A stretch of 64,000 nt of DNA from Pseudomonas sp. B21-056 (GCF_026016325.1 NZ_CP087203.1:4030001-4094000); one strand, 5' to 3'; positions 46,222 to 55,514 are shown, counted from the stretch's first letter. The notes: a model not told the origin generated them from the letters alone. A program made the numbers and translations.

Positions 46222-47961
46222 ATGCGCTCTCCACTCGCTGCTTCAGCATTGACCCCTTTCAAATACAACGAGCCAGGTGCCTGGTGGGCCGATATCACCC
46301 TGGTCAGCCTCATCGTGGCGCTCGCCGTGTTCATTGGCTATGGCGTCGAGCAAATGAACCAGCCGCTCGGTGTGCTCGACGCCTCGCCGTTGTCGCTCGA
46401 TCTGGCCCACCTGCCGGAATACACCCTGCGTACCACTCTGCGCATGTTCATCGCGCTGTTCGCGTCGTTTGTGTTTTCCCTGCTCATTGCCACGCTGGCA
46501 GCAAAAAGCCGCAAGGCCGCCCTGGTCATCCTGCCCGCGCTGGACATTCTGCAATCCGTGCCGGTCCTCGGGTTCCTGACCTTCACCGTGGTGTTCTTCA
46601 TGGGGCTGTTCCCGGGCAAGGAATCCGGTGTGGAATGCGCAGCGATCTTCGCCATTTTCACCAGCCAGGTCTGGAACATGACCTTCAGCGTCTACCAGTC
46701 GCTGAGAACCGTGCCCAACGACCTCTACGAAGTCAGCCGGCAGTTTGCGTTTTCGCCCTGGCAGCGCTTCGTCAAGCTGGAGCTGCCTTTCGCAACGCCG
46801 GGGCTGGTGTGGAACATGATGATGTCCATGTCCGGCGGCTGGTTCTTCGTGGTGGCGTGCGAGGCCATTACTGTTGGCAACACCACCGTCAGCCTGCCCG
46901 GTATCGGTTCCTGGCTGGCGCTGGCGATCGAGCGCAAAGACATCGCCGCGACCGCCTGGGCCGTGCTGGCGATGGCTGCGGTGATCATGCTCTACGACCT
47001 GCTGTTCTTCCGGCCGATCGTGGCCTGGGCGGACCGGTTTCGCTTCGAACAGACGGCCTCCCAGAAGCGCCCGCGCTCCAGGGTTTATGACCTGCTGCGC
47101 TCCACCCGCCTGGTGCCCTTGGCATTGCTGGCCCTGGATGGCCTCAGGACCTCGTTGTTCCTCGACAAACTGCCCAGGCTGCCGCGTCTGCGCTTCAAGG
47201 CCAGCGCCCGTTTCAGTCGTGCTATCGACCTGCTCTGGCCCGCTCTAATCGCCCTGGCCTGCATGGCCGGCCTCTTTCAATTGTCACGTTTCATCGGCAG
47301 CACACTGGGCCTGGAGGACGTCATCAGCGCCTTCGGCCTGGGGCTCGCCACCCTGCTGCGCGTCGCTGTGCTCATCGTGCTCGCCAGCCTGGTGTGGCTG
47401 CCCATCGGCGTGTGGATCGGCCTGAACCCGCGCTGGGCCGAGCGCCTGCAACCGGTCGCGCAACTGCTGGCGGCCTTCCCCGCCAACGTGCTGTTTCCGT
47501 TTGCAGTGGTCGCCATCGTTGCCCTGAAACTGAACCCCGATATCTGGCTGTCGCCGCTGATGGTGCTGGGCACCCAGTGGTACATCCTGTTCAACGTGAT
47601 CGCCGGGGCCAGCGCGCTGCCGACCGATCTGCGGGATGCGACCCGCAGCTTCCACATGCGCGGCTGGCAATGGTGGCGGCGGTTCGCGCTGCCCGGTGTC
47701 TTCCCCTATTACGTCACCGGCGCCCTGACGGCGGCGGGCGGGTCGTGGAACGCCAGTATCGTTGCCGAGGCCGTGTCCTGGGGCAACGAGCATCTGTACG
47801 CGTCAGGGCTCGGCTCCTTTATCGCCCGGGCCACTGAGGCGGGAGACATGCAACGGGTGGCGCTGGGGGTTTCGGTCATGGCGATCTTTGTCGTGGGTTT
47901 CAATCAGCTGTTGTGGCGTCCCCTATACGGTTTCGCCGAGCGCCGGCTGCGAATTGATTGA
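46222..47961 (+). CDS. ABC transporter permease, two fused permease domains
   Basis: Membrane protein of 579 residues in which two NitT/TauT-type permease units are joined head to tail. Unit 1 spans about 60-280 with its EAA loop in [20 protein letters not shown]. Unit 2 spans about 340-575 with the loop in [20 protein letters not shown]. Each unit ends with the usual GSWNASIV or GGWFFVVA segment (nitrate/sulfonate/bicarbonate family). Fusion of both permeases is less usual than a homodimer. The ATPase gene follows 10 bases downstream. No substrate-binding protein gene is present. Confidence 0.88.
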   Translation: MRSPLAASALTPFKYNEPGAWWADITLVSLIVALAVFIGYGVEQMNQPLGVLDASPLSLDLAHLPEYTLRTTLRMFIALFASFVFSLLIATLAAKSRKAALVILPALDILQSVPVLGFLTFTVVFFMGLFPGKESGVECAAIFAIFTSQVWNMTFSVYQSLRTVPNDLYEVSRQFAFSPWQRFVKLELPFATPGLVWNMMMSMSGGWFFVVACEAITVGNTTVSLPGIGSWLALAIERKDIAATAWAVLAMAAVIMLYDLLFFRPIVAWADRFRFEQTASQKRPRSRVYDLLRSTRLVPLALLALDGLRTSLFLDKLPRLPRLRFKASARFSRAIDLLWPALIALACMAGLFQLSRFIGSTLGLEDVISAFGLGLATLLRVAVLIVLASLVWLPIGVWIGLNPRWAERLQPVAQLLAAFPANVLFPFAVVAIVALKLNPDIWLSPLMVLGTQWYILFNVIAGASALPTDLRDATRSFHMRGWQWWRRFALPGVFPYYVTGALTAAGGSWNASIVAEAVSWGNEHLYASGLGSFIARATEAGDMQRVALGVSVMAIFVVGFNQLLWRPLYGFAERRLRID

Positions 47962-47971
47962 GGGTGATTCA

Positions 47972-49276
47972 ATGCAAGTGATGGAAAAACGTTGCCTGGT
48001 GGATGTGCAGCAAGTGGGACATGTCTACGGCACGGCCGGTGGCGCCGAGCGTCGGGTACTGGACGACGTCTGCATGCGCCTGAACGATGGGGAAATCGTC
48101 GGCCTGCTGGGTCGCTCCGGGTCTGGCAAGTCGACCTTGTTGCGCTCCATCGCCGGCCTGATTTCACCGACCGCGGGCGTGGTCGACTTTCCCGTCGATG
48201 CCCAGGGGTTACCGAGTTCGGTGCGCATGGTGTTCCAGAGTTTCGCCCTGTTCCCCTGGCTGACGGTGTTGCAGAACGTCGAGGTCGGCCTCGAAGCCTT
48301 GAACGTGCCGGTGGCCGAGCGCCGCCGACGGGCCCTGGCCGCCATCGACATGATCGGCCTCGACGGCTTTGAAAGCGCCTTCCCCAAGGAACTGTCCGGC
48401 GGCATGCGCCAGCGCGTCGGCCTGGCAAGGGCGTTGGTGGTCGCCCCGGATGTACTGTTGATGGACGAGCCATTTTCCGCACTGGACGTACTCACCGCCG
48501 AAACCCTGCGCACCGATCTGCTGGACCTGTGGCGTGAAGGGCGGATGCCGATCAAGTCGATCATGATGGTCACCCACAACATCGAAGAAGCCGTGCTGAT
48601 GTGCGACCGGATACTGATTTTTTCCTCCAATCCGGGGCGCATCATGAAGGAAATCAGCGTGGGCCTCAGCCAGCCGCGCAATCGCGCCGACCCGGCGTTC
48701 CAGGCCCTGGTCGAGCATATCTATGTGCAGATGGCCGGTGGTGGACGTTCGGACTCTGCGCGCCAGGGTGTGTTTGCCGGCACGGACGTGGGCATGCTCT
48801 TGCCGTCGATTTCCACCAACGCTCTGGCCGGGTTGATCGAGGCGGTCCAGGATCATCCCTTTGACGGCCAGGCCGATCTGCGGGAACTGGCCGGGGCATT
48901 GCGCTACAGCGACAGCGATCTTTTTCCGGTCGCCGAGGTGCTGCAACTGATGCGCTTTGCCGACCTGCGCGATGGGCTCATCACCCTGCTGCCCGCCGGG
49001 CACCGCTATGCCGGGTCGGATGTCGATGAGCGCAAGCAACTGTTCGCCCGGCACCTGCTCAGGCACGTGCCGCTGGTGGGGCATGTGCGCAAAGTGCTGG
49101 ACGACCGCCCGACCCGCACGGCGCCGGCGCGACGTTTCCGGGATCAACTGGAGGACTTCATGTCCGAGCACGACGCCGCCAACACCCTGGACTGCGTCAC
49201 CCAGTGGGGGCGCTACGCGGAGCTGTTCGCCTATGATGAAGTGGCCGATCAGTTCAGCCTGGACAATCCGTCCTGA
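47972..49276 (+). CDS. ABC transporter ATPase with AAA-associated C-terminal domain
   Basis: Protein of 434 residues. Residues 1-260 are a NitT/TauT-type ATPase: Walker [21 protein letters not shown], signature [17 protein letters not shown], Walker [21 protein letters not shown] and H-loop [10 protein letters not shown]. The remaining 170 residues form the AAA-associated C-terminal domain ([40 protein letters not shown]), found in a subset of such ATPases and possibly regulatory. The upstream TGAGGGTGATTCA site decides the start. Confidence 0.9.
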   Translation: MQVMEKRCLVDVQQVGHVYGTAGGAERRVLDDVCMRLNDGEIVGLLGRSGSGKSTLLRSIAGLISPTAGVVDFPVDAQGLPSSVRMVFQSFALFPWLTVLQNVEVGLEALNVPVAERRRRALAAIDMIGLDGFESAFPKELSGGMRQRVGLARALVVAPDVLLMDEPFSALDVLTAETLRTDLLDLWREGRMPIKSIMMVTHNIEEAVLMCDRILIFSSNPGRIMKEISVGLSQPRNRADPAFQALVEHIYVQMAGGGRSDSARQGVFAGTDVGMLLPSISTNALAGLIEAVQDHPFDGQADLRELAGALRYSDSDLFPVAEVLQLMRFADLRDGLITLLPAGHRYAGSDVDERKQLFARHLLRHVPLVGHVRKVLDDRPTRTAPARRFRDQLEDFMSEHDAANTLDCVTQWGRYAELFAYDEVADQFSLDNPS

Positions 49277-49286
49277 GGTGATTCAA

Positions 49287-49340
49287 ATGGCAAAGTCGAA
49301 GCGCGGACAGACCGAGCGATACGAGATGAACAGGCAATGA
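49287..49340 (+). CDS. 17-residue leader-like peptide coupled to the kinase gene
   Basis: Short frame MAKSKRGQTERYEMNRQ. Its initiation context TGAGGTGATTCAA-ATG is almost the same as that of the ATPase gene (TGAGGGTGATTCA-ATG). Its TGA overlaps the ATG of the histidine kinase (ATGA), whose own ribosome site is poor. The arrangement suggests translational coupling. Whether the peptide itself acts is unknown. Confidence 0.45.
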   Translation: MAKSKRGQTERYEMNRQ

Positions 49341-50386
49341 GAAAAACTCAATGGGCACTTCGTCTGCTGCTTCTGCTGGGGCTGGCGCTCGGCATCGCGG
49401 CGATAGACACCATCACCGATCTCGAAATCGCCGTGGGGGTCTTCCAGATCGTCGTGGTGCTGATTGCCGTGCGGATCCTGCCGGCGCGTGCGGTGGCGGG
49501 CCTATCGTTCATCTGCATGGTGCTGACGATCCTCAGCTATCGGCTGACACGCTTCGGTGACTCGGAGGCCGGCCAGATCAACGTGTTGATCAGCCTCGCC
49601 GCCATCGCCGGCACGACCTACCTGGCGCTGCGCCTGTCGGCGGCCATCGAAACCGTGCACAAAACCCGGGCGCACCTGGCGCACATCGCCCGGGTCAACA
49701 TGCTCGGCGAACTCGCCGCCTCCATCGCCCACGAAGTGAACCAACCCCTGGCTGCCGTCGCCAACAGCAGCAGCGCCTGCCTGCGCTGGATGGCGACAGA
49801 ACCACCCAACCTGCCCAAGGCGCGCCTGGCCGTGGAACGCATCCTCGCCGACACCCATCGAGCCAGCGAGATCATCACCCGCCTGCGCGGCATGGCCCGG
49901 CACCAGGTCCCCACCAAGCAATGGCTGAACGTCGCCGACACGATAAACACTGCCCTGCGGCTGTTGGCCGGCGAACTGAACGAGCAAGGCATCACCTTGC
50001 GCGTGCACATCCAGGAAGGCTTGCCGCCGATGCTGGCGGACGAAGTGCAGATCCAACAGGTGATCTTGAACCTGGCGATGAACGGAATCGACGCGATGCG
50101 CCAGGTTGACGCTGATGAGCGCGTCCTGGCATTTCATGCCGAACTGGAGTCGGGTCAGTTGCTGTTTTCCGTGTCCGACCAGGGCAAGGGCCTCTCCGGC
50201 AACGACCATGAGCGGGCGTTCGACGCTTTCTACAGCACCAAGCCGGACGGCATGGGCATGGGCCTGGCCATCAGCCGCTCGATCATCGAAGCCCATGACG
50301 GCCGTATCTGGGTGTCCAGCAACCCGCAATCAGGTGCAACCTTCCACTTCACCCTGCCGGCGGTGACAAGGGAATCCGATGACTGA
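49337..50386 (+). CDS. Membrane sensor histidine kinase (FixL-like)
   Basis: Protein of 349 residues. Three to four hydrophobic helices fill residues 8-100 with almost no periplasmic loop. The H box LGELAASIAHEVNQPLAAVA carries the phosphorylated His (H132), in the FixL/DctB-like HisKA form. N box QQVILNLAMNGIDAM, G1 SVSDQGKGLSG and G2 GMGMGLAISRSIIEAHDG follow. It overlaps the response regulator by 8 bp. Together they probably control the ABC importer upstream. The signal is not readable. Confidence 0.92.
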   Translation: MRKTQWALRLLLLLGLALGIAAIDTITDLEIAVGVFQIVVVLIAVRILPARAVAGLSFICMVLTILSYRLTRFGDSEAGQINVLISLAAIAGTTYLALRLSAAIETVHKTRAHLAHIARVNMLGELAASIAHEVNQPLAAVANSSSACLRWMATEPPNLPKARLAVERILADTHRASEIITRLRGMARHQVPTKQWLNVADTINTALRLLAGELNEQGITLRVHIQEGLPPMLADEVQIQQVILNLAMNGIDAMRQVDADERVLAFHAELESGQLLFSVSDQGKGLSGNDHERAFDAFYSTKPDGMGMGLAISRSIIEAHDGRIWVSSNPQSGATFHFTLPAVTRESDD

Positions 50387-51008
50387 GCCCGATATTGCCG
50401 AGTCGATGGTCTACATCGTCGACGATGACAGCTCCGTACGTGTCTCGCTGCAAGACCTGCTGGCCTCGGTGAACCTGCCGAGCATGGCCTTCGCCTCGGC
50501 TCGCGAATTCATGGACGCCAAGCTCCCGGACACCCCCGCCTGCCTGGTCCTCGACGTGCGCATGCCGGGGATGAGCGGGCTGGATTTCCAGCAGGAAATG
50601 GCCCGCTTGAACATCCTCGTCCCAGTGGTCTTCATCACCGCCCACGGCGACATCCCCATGTCGGTGAAAGCCATGAAGGCCGGGGCCTTGGAATTCCTGA
50701 CCAAGCCATTCCGTGAACAAGACCTGCTGGACGCAATCAGCCTGGGCCTGAACCGGGACAGGGAACGGCGCCAGGCAGCGTCGGTGATGGATGACTTGAA
50801 ACAACGCTATGACAGCCTGAGCGACGGCGAACGGGACGTGATGGAACTGGTGGTTTCGGGGCTGCTGAACAAGCAAGTGGCCGGGCGGTTGGGGCTGAGC
50901 GAAGTGACGGTGAAAGTGCGGCGTGGCGCGTTGATGCGCAAGATGGATGCGGATTCGTTGGCGGCGTTGGTGAAGATGTCGGAGCGGCTTAAGGGTGTGG
51001 ATCGCTAG
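50379..51008 (+). CDS. FixJ-family response regulator
   Basis: Protein of 209 residues. Receiver domain with phosphoacceptor D59 in CLVLDVRMPGMSGLDFQ, Thr in VVFITAHGD and Lys in LEFLTKPFREQD. The LuxR/FixJ helix-turn-helix covers about 145-205 (LSDGERDVMELVVSGLLNKQ, then LGLSEVTVKVRRGALMRKM). Overlaps the kinase gene, its obvious partner. May act at the palindrome upstream of the permease gene. Confidence 0.93.
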   Translation: MTEPDIAESMVYIVDDDSSVRVSLQDLLASVNLPSMAFASAREFMDAKLPDTPACLVLDVRMPGMSGLDFQQEMARLNILVPVVFITAHGDIPMSVKAMKAGALEFLTKPFREQDLLDAISLGLNRDRERRQAASVMDDLKQRYDSLSDGERDVMELVVSGLLNKQVAGRLGLSEVTVKVRRGALMRKMDADSLAALVKMSERLKGVDR

Positions 51009-51030
51009 GCGGTGAACGCCACCTGCCTTT

Positions 51031-51106
51031 TGTGGGAGCGAGCTTGCTCGCGAATGGCGGCGGCACATTCAACACCGATACCAACTGGCCCACCGCTATC
51101 GCGATG
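51031..51106. repeat. Broken REP pair (family 1)
   Basis: Left arm TGTGGGAGCGAGCTTGCTCG is intact. The right arm stops after CACCGCTATCGCGAT and runs into unrelated sequence, so about 20 bp of the doublet are missing at 51106. The break coincides with the change to accessory DNA. Confidence 0.8.
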
Positions 51107-51220
51107 TAGACATGGACACATCCTTTACGATTGAAACCGGAGACATCGTTTACGTTTCTGTTGGTTTGAAAATACCGGAACCCAACTATCTTCCCCCTCC
51201 GCGCTCAAGGATCGACCGCC

Positions 51221-51778
51221 ATGCCCCACCTCCCGACCTTCCAAACCCAACGCCTCATCCTGACCCCGTTACAACTGACCGACGCCCCCGCCATCCAGAC
51301 CCTGTTCCCTCATTGGGAAGTAGTCCGCTATCTCGACAGCCGAGTACCCTGGCCCTACCCCGCCGACGGCGCGCTGACCTACGTACGCGACCACGCCTTG
51401 CCCGCCATCGAGCGCGGCAAAGAGTGGCATTGGATGATCCGGCTGGCGTCGAATCCGGCCCAGATCATTGGCAGCATTTCCCTCTACGACCAACCAGACA
51501 ACCACCGCGGTTTCTGGCTGTCACCGCCATGGCAAGGCCACGGCTACATACGCGAGGCCTGCGAAGTCATCAACGAGTACTGGTTCGTCACGCTGAATCG
51601 CTCGGTGATGGTGGTGCCCAAGGCCGTTGGCAACCAGGCCTCGCGGCGCATTTCCGAGCGTGAGGGAATGCGATTGCTCAGGACGGAACGGGGGCGATTT
51701 GTCAGCGGCAAGTTGGACAAGGAAGTATGGGCGTTGGACCGTGAGCAGTGGCTGGGGCGTACTACACAGATACGGTAA
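51221..51778 (+). CDS. GNAT-family N-acetyltransferase (RimJ/RimL-like)
   Basis: Protein of 185 residues. Begins MPHLPTFQTQRLILTPLQLT, the usual start of ribosomal-protein-type acetyltransferases. The acetyl-CoA loop region is seen in FWLSPPWQGHGYIREACEVI (about 100-120) and the late motif in VVPKAVGNQASRRISEREGM. It may acetylate a protein N-terminus or a small amine; substrate not readable. AAGGAT lies before the ATG. Confidence 0.87.
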   Translation: MPHLPTFQTQRLILTPLQLTDAPAIQTLFPHWEVVRYLDSRVPWPYPADGALTYVRDHALPAIERGKEWHWMIRLASNPAQIIGSISLYDQPDNHRGFWLSPPWQGHGYIREACEVINEYWFVTLNRSVMVVPKAVGNQASRRISEREGMRLLRTERGRFVSGKLDKEVWALDREQWLGRTTQIR

Positions 51779-51794
51779 TTGACTACTGCATCGG

Positions 51795-52475
51795 CTATAT
51801 CGAGCCAAAGACAAAATCGGCAGGCTCGAACCGCTCGCTCGTGTCCATCCGGATATTGCGCAGGCGCGCGGTTTCCAGGTGCGACGCATGGAGCCGCTCC
51901 GAAAAATACCCCATCAGGATCGAACGACGGCGTGCCCCACTCACATTCAAGCTGGCCGCATGGACCAACTCGGCATCAAACACCAGGATGTCCCCGGCAC
52001 CACCTGAAAGCTGCACCGAGCGGGACTCGTCAGCGAAATCGAAGGGCGGCATTTCCGGCTGCGGACGATGGCTGCCGGGAACGATTCGTGTCGCGCCGTT
52101 CTCGGGGCCGTAGTCGTCGAAAAAAGCCAGGGCGACGGCTGTGTCGCCTGGGCGTTGGGCTGACAGGTCGCGGTGCAACTGCTGATGACCGCCACCCGCC
52201 AGGGGCTCGCGTCCTTCCACCTGCGCGAGAAAGAACCGCTCGCCGATCAACGCGCCCACTGCTGCCAGCAACGGTGGCAGACGGCACACCGCCTGGATTT
52301 TTGGATCGTTGTCCAATAGAGAATGACGCCAGTCCCAGCCGCGGGGGGTTGGCCATTGATCTGAGGGCATCACACTCGCATCGAACAGGGTGCGGAGCTC
52401 TGTGAGCCATTCGGTGGGGATTGCTCGGTGCAGGAGGACGTAGCCGTTCTGGTGGAGTTGATTGCGGTTGGTCAT
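51795..52475 (-). CDS. Phytanoyl-CoA dioxygenase-family 2OG-Fe(II) oxygenase
   Basis: Protein of 226 residues. Seen: NQLHQNGYVLLHRAIPTEWL at the start, the iron-binding HxD in HQQLHRDLSAQRPGDTAVAL (about 118-120), NGATRIVPGSHRPQ, and the distal His/Arg in ELVHAASLNVSGARRRSILM. These are standard PhyH-family segments, a group that hydroxylates small molecules including antibiotics and ectoine. I chose ATG 52475 because the domain starts there; an ATG ten codons upstream is possible. Convergent with the GNAT gene. Confidence 0.85.
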   Translation of the reverse strand: MTNRNQLHQNGYVLLHRAIPTEWLTELRTLFDASVMPSDQWPTPRGWDWRHSLLDNDPKIQAVCRLPPLLAAVGALIGERFFLAQVEGREPLAGGGHQQLHRDLSAQRPGDTAVALAFFDDYGPENGATRIVPGSHRPQPEMPPFDFADESRSVQLSGGAGDILVFDAELVHAASLNVSGARRRSILMGYFSERLHASHLETARLRNIRMDTSERFEPADFVFGSI

Positions 52476-52771
52476 GGGGCTGGCGATTTCCTTATGTCCT
52501 TGCATCAAGTAATAGCAGGAATCAGCGGCTGCTTTTGCGAATTGCACCACCCGCCCTCTAGGCCCTTACGGATTTCCGGGAACCCACGCCCATCAAGCGT
52601 CATGATCATCTCTGGACAGCCGTTATCGCGTTTTCCTACGAAACCCTGGGAATCCATCACCTTGTCTGCCGAATCCTACGAAACCTATAGTCACTCCGTC
52701 GCCCAAGATGGCGATCAGGTTTGGCGACCTGCCTATCGGATCAGCCCGCTAATTTGACTGGAGCGATCCAA

Positions 52772-53041
52772 ATGCAAAGATACATCCCCATAACTGGCAT
52801 CGACTGCACCCCCGCCTCCCTACTCATCGATACCCAAGCCCCACTTGACGTCTTGCATGCAACCGCTGATTACCGCATTCGTGTGGTGACCCAGGTATTG
52901 GAAAACATCGCCTTCCGATCCGAGATCGCCAGCGACACGGTTGTGCTTTCGGATTTTGCACAGCTTCTGGTGATTCCGTTGCGTGATGGGTGTGATTTGC
53001 TGGAAGTCATTGGTCGACGACTTCAAGAGCAGGTTGAATGA
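52772..53041 (+). CDS. Small hypothetical protein (DUF3077-like)
   Basis: Protein of 89 residues with no signal peptide. ITGIDCTPASLLIDTQAPLD followed by helical HATADYRIRVVTQVLENIAF resembles, in outline only, the small Pseudomonas proteins filed under DUF3077. GGAG lies 8 bases before the ATG and a clear terminator follows, so the unit is a real gene. Function unknown. Confidence 0.62.
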   Translation: MQRYIPITGIDCTPASLLIDTQAPLDVLHATADYRIRVVTQVLENIAFRSEIASDTVVLSDFAQLLVIPLRDGCDLLEVIGRRLQEQVE

Positions 53042-53051
53042 GCTGATAGAA

Positions 53052-53080
53052 CGACGGGCGCCTGAAAGCGCCCGTTTTTT
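53052..53080 (+). terminator. Rho-independent terminator
   Basis: CGGGCGC-ctgaaa-GCGCCCG followed by six T, 13 bp after the 89-residue gene. Confidence 0.9.
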
Positions 53081-53326
53081 GCTCATGAGCTAGAGGACCG
53101 CACGAACCCAGACGTTTGCATCCTCCTGCCCTACCGTCGCATGGGGGGTGACCAACTATATCCGTGAGCATGAACGACTAAAAACGACCGACAGCGGCCA
53201 AGCATGGGGGTCGAACAGTCGCTACCAATTCGACTTTTAAAATGTTTCAGAATCTCAATGTGGCTGACACCAACCCACTTTGACGATAGAGTCAGCCCGT
53301 AAATGACCGTCGCAGGAGGCCACCAC

Positions 53327-53626
53327 ATGGCAAAACCTAAGATTTCAGCCGTCCAGACCGCCGAGCCTGTGGGAACCCCTGCAGCTAAGCCAAAGGTCCC
53401 TGCCAAAGCGAAAGCTGCTGCAAAACCATCTGCTGTTGCCAAATCCAAGACTCCCTCAGGGAAGGCCGCTTCATCAAAGCAGATACACAATTCACATTCT
53501 GACGCAGCCGAGCGAATGATGCAGTTGGCTCAACTTCTTTTGGAGGATCCAAAGGAAGCCAAATTATTTGCGAAGAAGACGGGGGTGTACACCAATGCAG
53601 GCGAGCTTACGGCTGCTTATCGATAA
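53327..53626 (+). CDS. Putative antitoxin of a two-gene module
   Basis: Protein of 99 residues in two parts. Residues 1-55 are Lys/Ala/Pro-rich and probably disordered (AKPKVPAKAKAAAKPSAVAK). Residues 62-99 are a compact helical tail (DAAERMMQLAQLLLEDPKEA, KLFAKKTGVYTNAGELTAAY). GCAGGAGG precedes the ATG. The stop overlaps the next gene's start by one base (TAATG). A small, charged upstream partner translated with an ADP-ribosyltransferase-like gene is the layout of a toxin-antitoxin pair; the neutralising role is inferred. No DNA-binding domain is evident apart from the basic N-terminus. Confidence 0.7.
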   Translation: MAKPKISAVQTAEPVGTPAAKPKVPAKAKAAAKPSAVAKSKTPSGKAASSKQIHNSHSDAAERMMQLAQLLLEDPKEAKLFAKKTGVYTNAGELTAAYR

Positions 53627-54243
53627 TGTATCAAAACCTCCCTTCGTTCGTTTTGGGCTTCCATGGATGCGATAGAGATGTCGGTGAGGCTGTCCTTGCT
53701 GGCGAGTCCCTTACACCAAGCACGAACGATTATGACTGGCTGGGGCAAGGCATCTACTTTTGGGAAAATAGTCCAGAACGGGCTCTGAGTTACGCCGAAA
53801 GTATCAAACGCTACAAAAAGCGCGGGAAAGGAGCAATCAGGCATCCGTATGTCATCGGTGCGGTACTCGATCTTGGACTCTGCTTCAATTTGACCGAGGA
53901 AGGTGCTTTGTTAGAGCTTCAGAGCGCTTACGCGCTATTGGAAGCAACCACAGCCGCCACCGGCAATCCTCTTCCAATAAACAGCCCGGGGTTCGAAGGC
54001 GATTTGGACTTGCTGAAACGTCACTTGGACTGCGCTGTATATGAAAATATGCATGCCGCCCGAAAGAAGCTTGAGTTCCCCGCTTATGAAACTGCTCGCT
54101 CCCCTTTCAATGAAGGTGAAGAGCTTTATCCTGGGACAAGCTTTCGGGAAAAAACTCACATCCAGATTTGCGTTCGGGAAATTAGCTGTATTAAGGGCTA
54201 TTTTCGGCCGCTGAACGATGACGGCAGTCTATTTCAGACTTAA
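53626..54243 (+). CDS. PARP-like ADP-ribosyltransferase, putative toxin
   Basis: Protein of 205 residues, cytoplasmic. It has the outline of an H-Y-E ADP-ribosyltransferase: H13 in VLGFHGCDRDVGEAVLAGE, Y44 in NDYDWLGQGIYFWENSPERA followed by LSYAE (compare the GxYFA...SxxYA of PARPs), and Glu175 in SFREKTHIQICVREISCIKG near the C-terminus. The family is widespread as hypothetical proteins, as I recall it, without an assigned target. It is translated by one-base overlap with the 99-residue gene. Toxicity, NAD use and target are inferred, not shown. A RES or DUF3990-type transferase is the nearest alternative. Confidence 0.72.
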   Translation: MYQNLPSFVLGFHGCDRDVGEAVLAGESLTPSTNDYDWLGQGIYFWENSPERALSYAESIKRYKKRGKGAIRHPYVIGAVLDLGLCFNLTEEGALLELQSAYALLEATTAATGNPLPINSPGFEGDLDLLKRHLDCAVYENMHAARKKLEFPAYETARSPFNEGEELYPGTSFREKTHIQICVREISCIKGYFRPLNDDGSLFQT

Positions 54244-54304
54244 CGACTGATGTGTCAAAAAGACCGAAAAATTTCTGCGCAAAAAAATAACGAATTTATT
54301 TCCG

Positions 54305-54385
54305 TTAATAGCGGGTTCTGAGCTTGTTAGCGATGGCATCCGTACATTCAATATTGCAGATACTAATCTACAGCTCCCATAGGTT
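54305..54385. repeat. Decayed REP-like remnant
   Basis: GGGTTCTGAGCTTGTTAGCGATGGC and, 50 bp on, CTACAGCTCCCATAGG recall a family 1 pair with many substitutions. Nothing else is seen in 54244-54512. Confidence 0.45.
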
Positions 54386-54512
54386 TTGTGGACTACAAAT
54401 AAATTCGTCACGTTGTTTCGTTAGGGGCAAAAAACGGCCCAAGGGCCCTTGGCATTTCCAGGCCAGACTTGAGAGGTTAACCTGAGCACCTTTCCACCTG
54501 TGTAGTACCTAT

Positions 54513-54998
54513 ATGGACATCAATCTACTGACCGAATCCATGCTTGGCCACTGGCGTATGCCCTCGGGTGTCTGGCAGTGCGAGTTCCAGTTTGGCAACC
54601 GATTGATTTACGTCCAACACCGAAATGACGAGCCGCCTTACCTTAGGCTTGCCGCCGCGCAACGCGTGGCTAAGGCTGTGTGGGATGATTCACTCCAGGC
54701 TTTGAGGTTCGCCGAGCAGCACTGTAAGACACAGATGCCCGAACTGATGCAGTTGTACGAAACCCACATGCCGTGGGAGTCACCGTTGTTCGTGTATTCG
54801 ATCCATTTCGATCTCGACCAACCTTTTCCAAGCTACGCCATTTCCAAGAACCCTGATTTCGATTGGGACCGTATGCTGATTGACGAAGATAAGCTGTGCC
54901 AGGAACGAAGCGTCTGCATGAAGCATTATGAGCCAGGGGATGAGTTTTGGGTTTACGTCAGGCGCGTGAGTTTTCAGCAATTCGAGCTTGAGGATTAG
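54513..54998 (+). CDS. Hypothetical protein
   Basis: Acidic soluble protein of 161 residues, no signal peptide or membrane segment. Rich in aromatic residues (MLGHWRMPSGVWQCEFQFGN, FWVYVRRVSFQQFELED). I do not recognise the family. Its size, acidity and location behind the PARP-like module would suit an immunity-type protein, but that is a guess. The codon pattern is less G/C-biased than in the core genes to the left. Confidence 0.55.
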   Translation: MDINLLTESMLGHWRMPSGVWQCEFQFGNRLIYVQHRNDEPPYLRLAAAQRVAKAVWDDSLQALRFAEQHCKTQMPELMQLYETHMPWESPLFVYSIHFDLDQPFPSYAISKNPDFDWDRMLIDEDKLCQERSVCMKHYEPGDEFWVYVRRVSFQQFELED

Positions 54999-55139
54999 CT
55001 TAGCAATCAACTATGGCCTCTGAACCGTCCTCAGGTTTCGTAGCCACGTCTGAATGACCGCTCCTGGCCAAAGCGGCCCTTCGCATTGTGTTCGATCTGT
55101 CGGTAGAATCCATTTTCCAACCAGCTTGAGTTGATGCCC

Positions 55140-55514
55140 ATGGTCCAACAGACGACAGTAGCCAGCATCATTGGCCCTTGGAAAGGAGAGGCTCCAACAA
55201 CGTTACTACAGCACTGTCGAGATGCCTAGGACACGCCCTTTAAAGAGCTGTCAGACCTAATGGTCGCTACTTTTCTGAGCCAGCGAATCGCAGTTTCTCA
55301 GATGTTGGCCGAGGCCAGGCTGCGATTGGATTCAGAGCCCCGCGATGACACGGAGTACTTCGATGGTCAGCTAGTTGAGGCTGTTTCGGTGTTTACGACT
55401 GACCGCGTCCGACCCTTTACGGTCGTTCACTGCTTGAAACTATCTGCGATCGTCCATAAACGACGACTGGCCGGGGCGACCAACAGGCTAGGTACACGAA
55501 TGCAATCGCACTGA
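55140..55514 (+). pseudogene. Small gene interrupted by an in-frame amber codon
   Basis: An ATG at 55140 opens 29 codons (MVQQTTVASIIGPWKGEAPT...) up to TAG at 55227. The same frame then continues for 94 codons to 55514 with protein-like sequence, DTPFKELSDLMVATFLSQRI and MLAEARLRLDSEPRDDTEYF. The last third (after about 55410) looks like non-coding repeat. It is most likely a dead gene; family not recognised. Confidence 0.5.

Noticed and set aside
55400..55514. C-terminal part of the interrupted gene as real protein.
   Set aside because: The stretch from about 55410 resembles decayed intergenic repeat (GACCGCGTCCGACCCTTTAC), so the coding end is probably earlier than the last stop.
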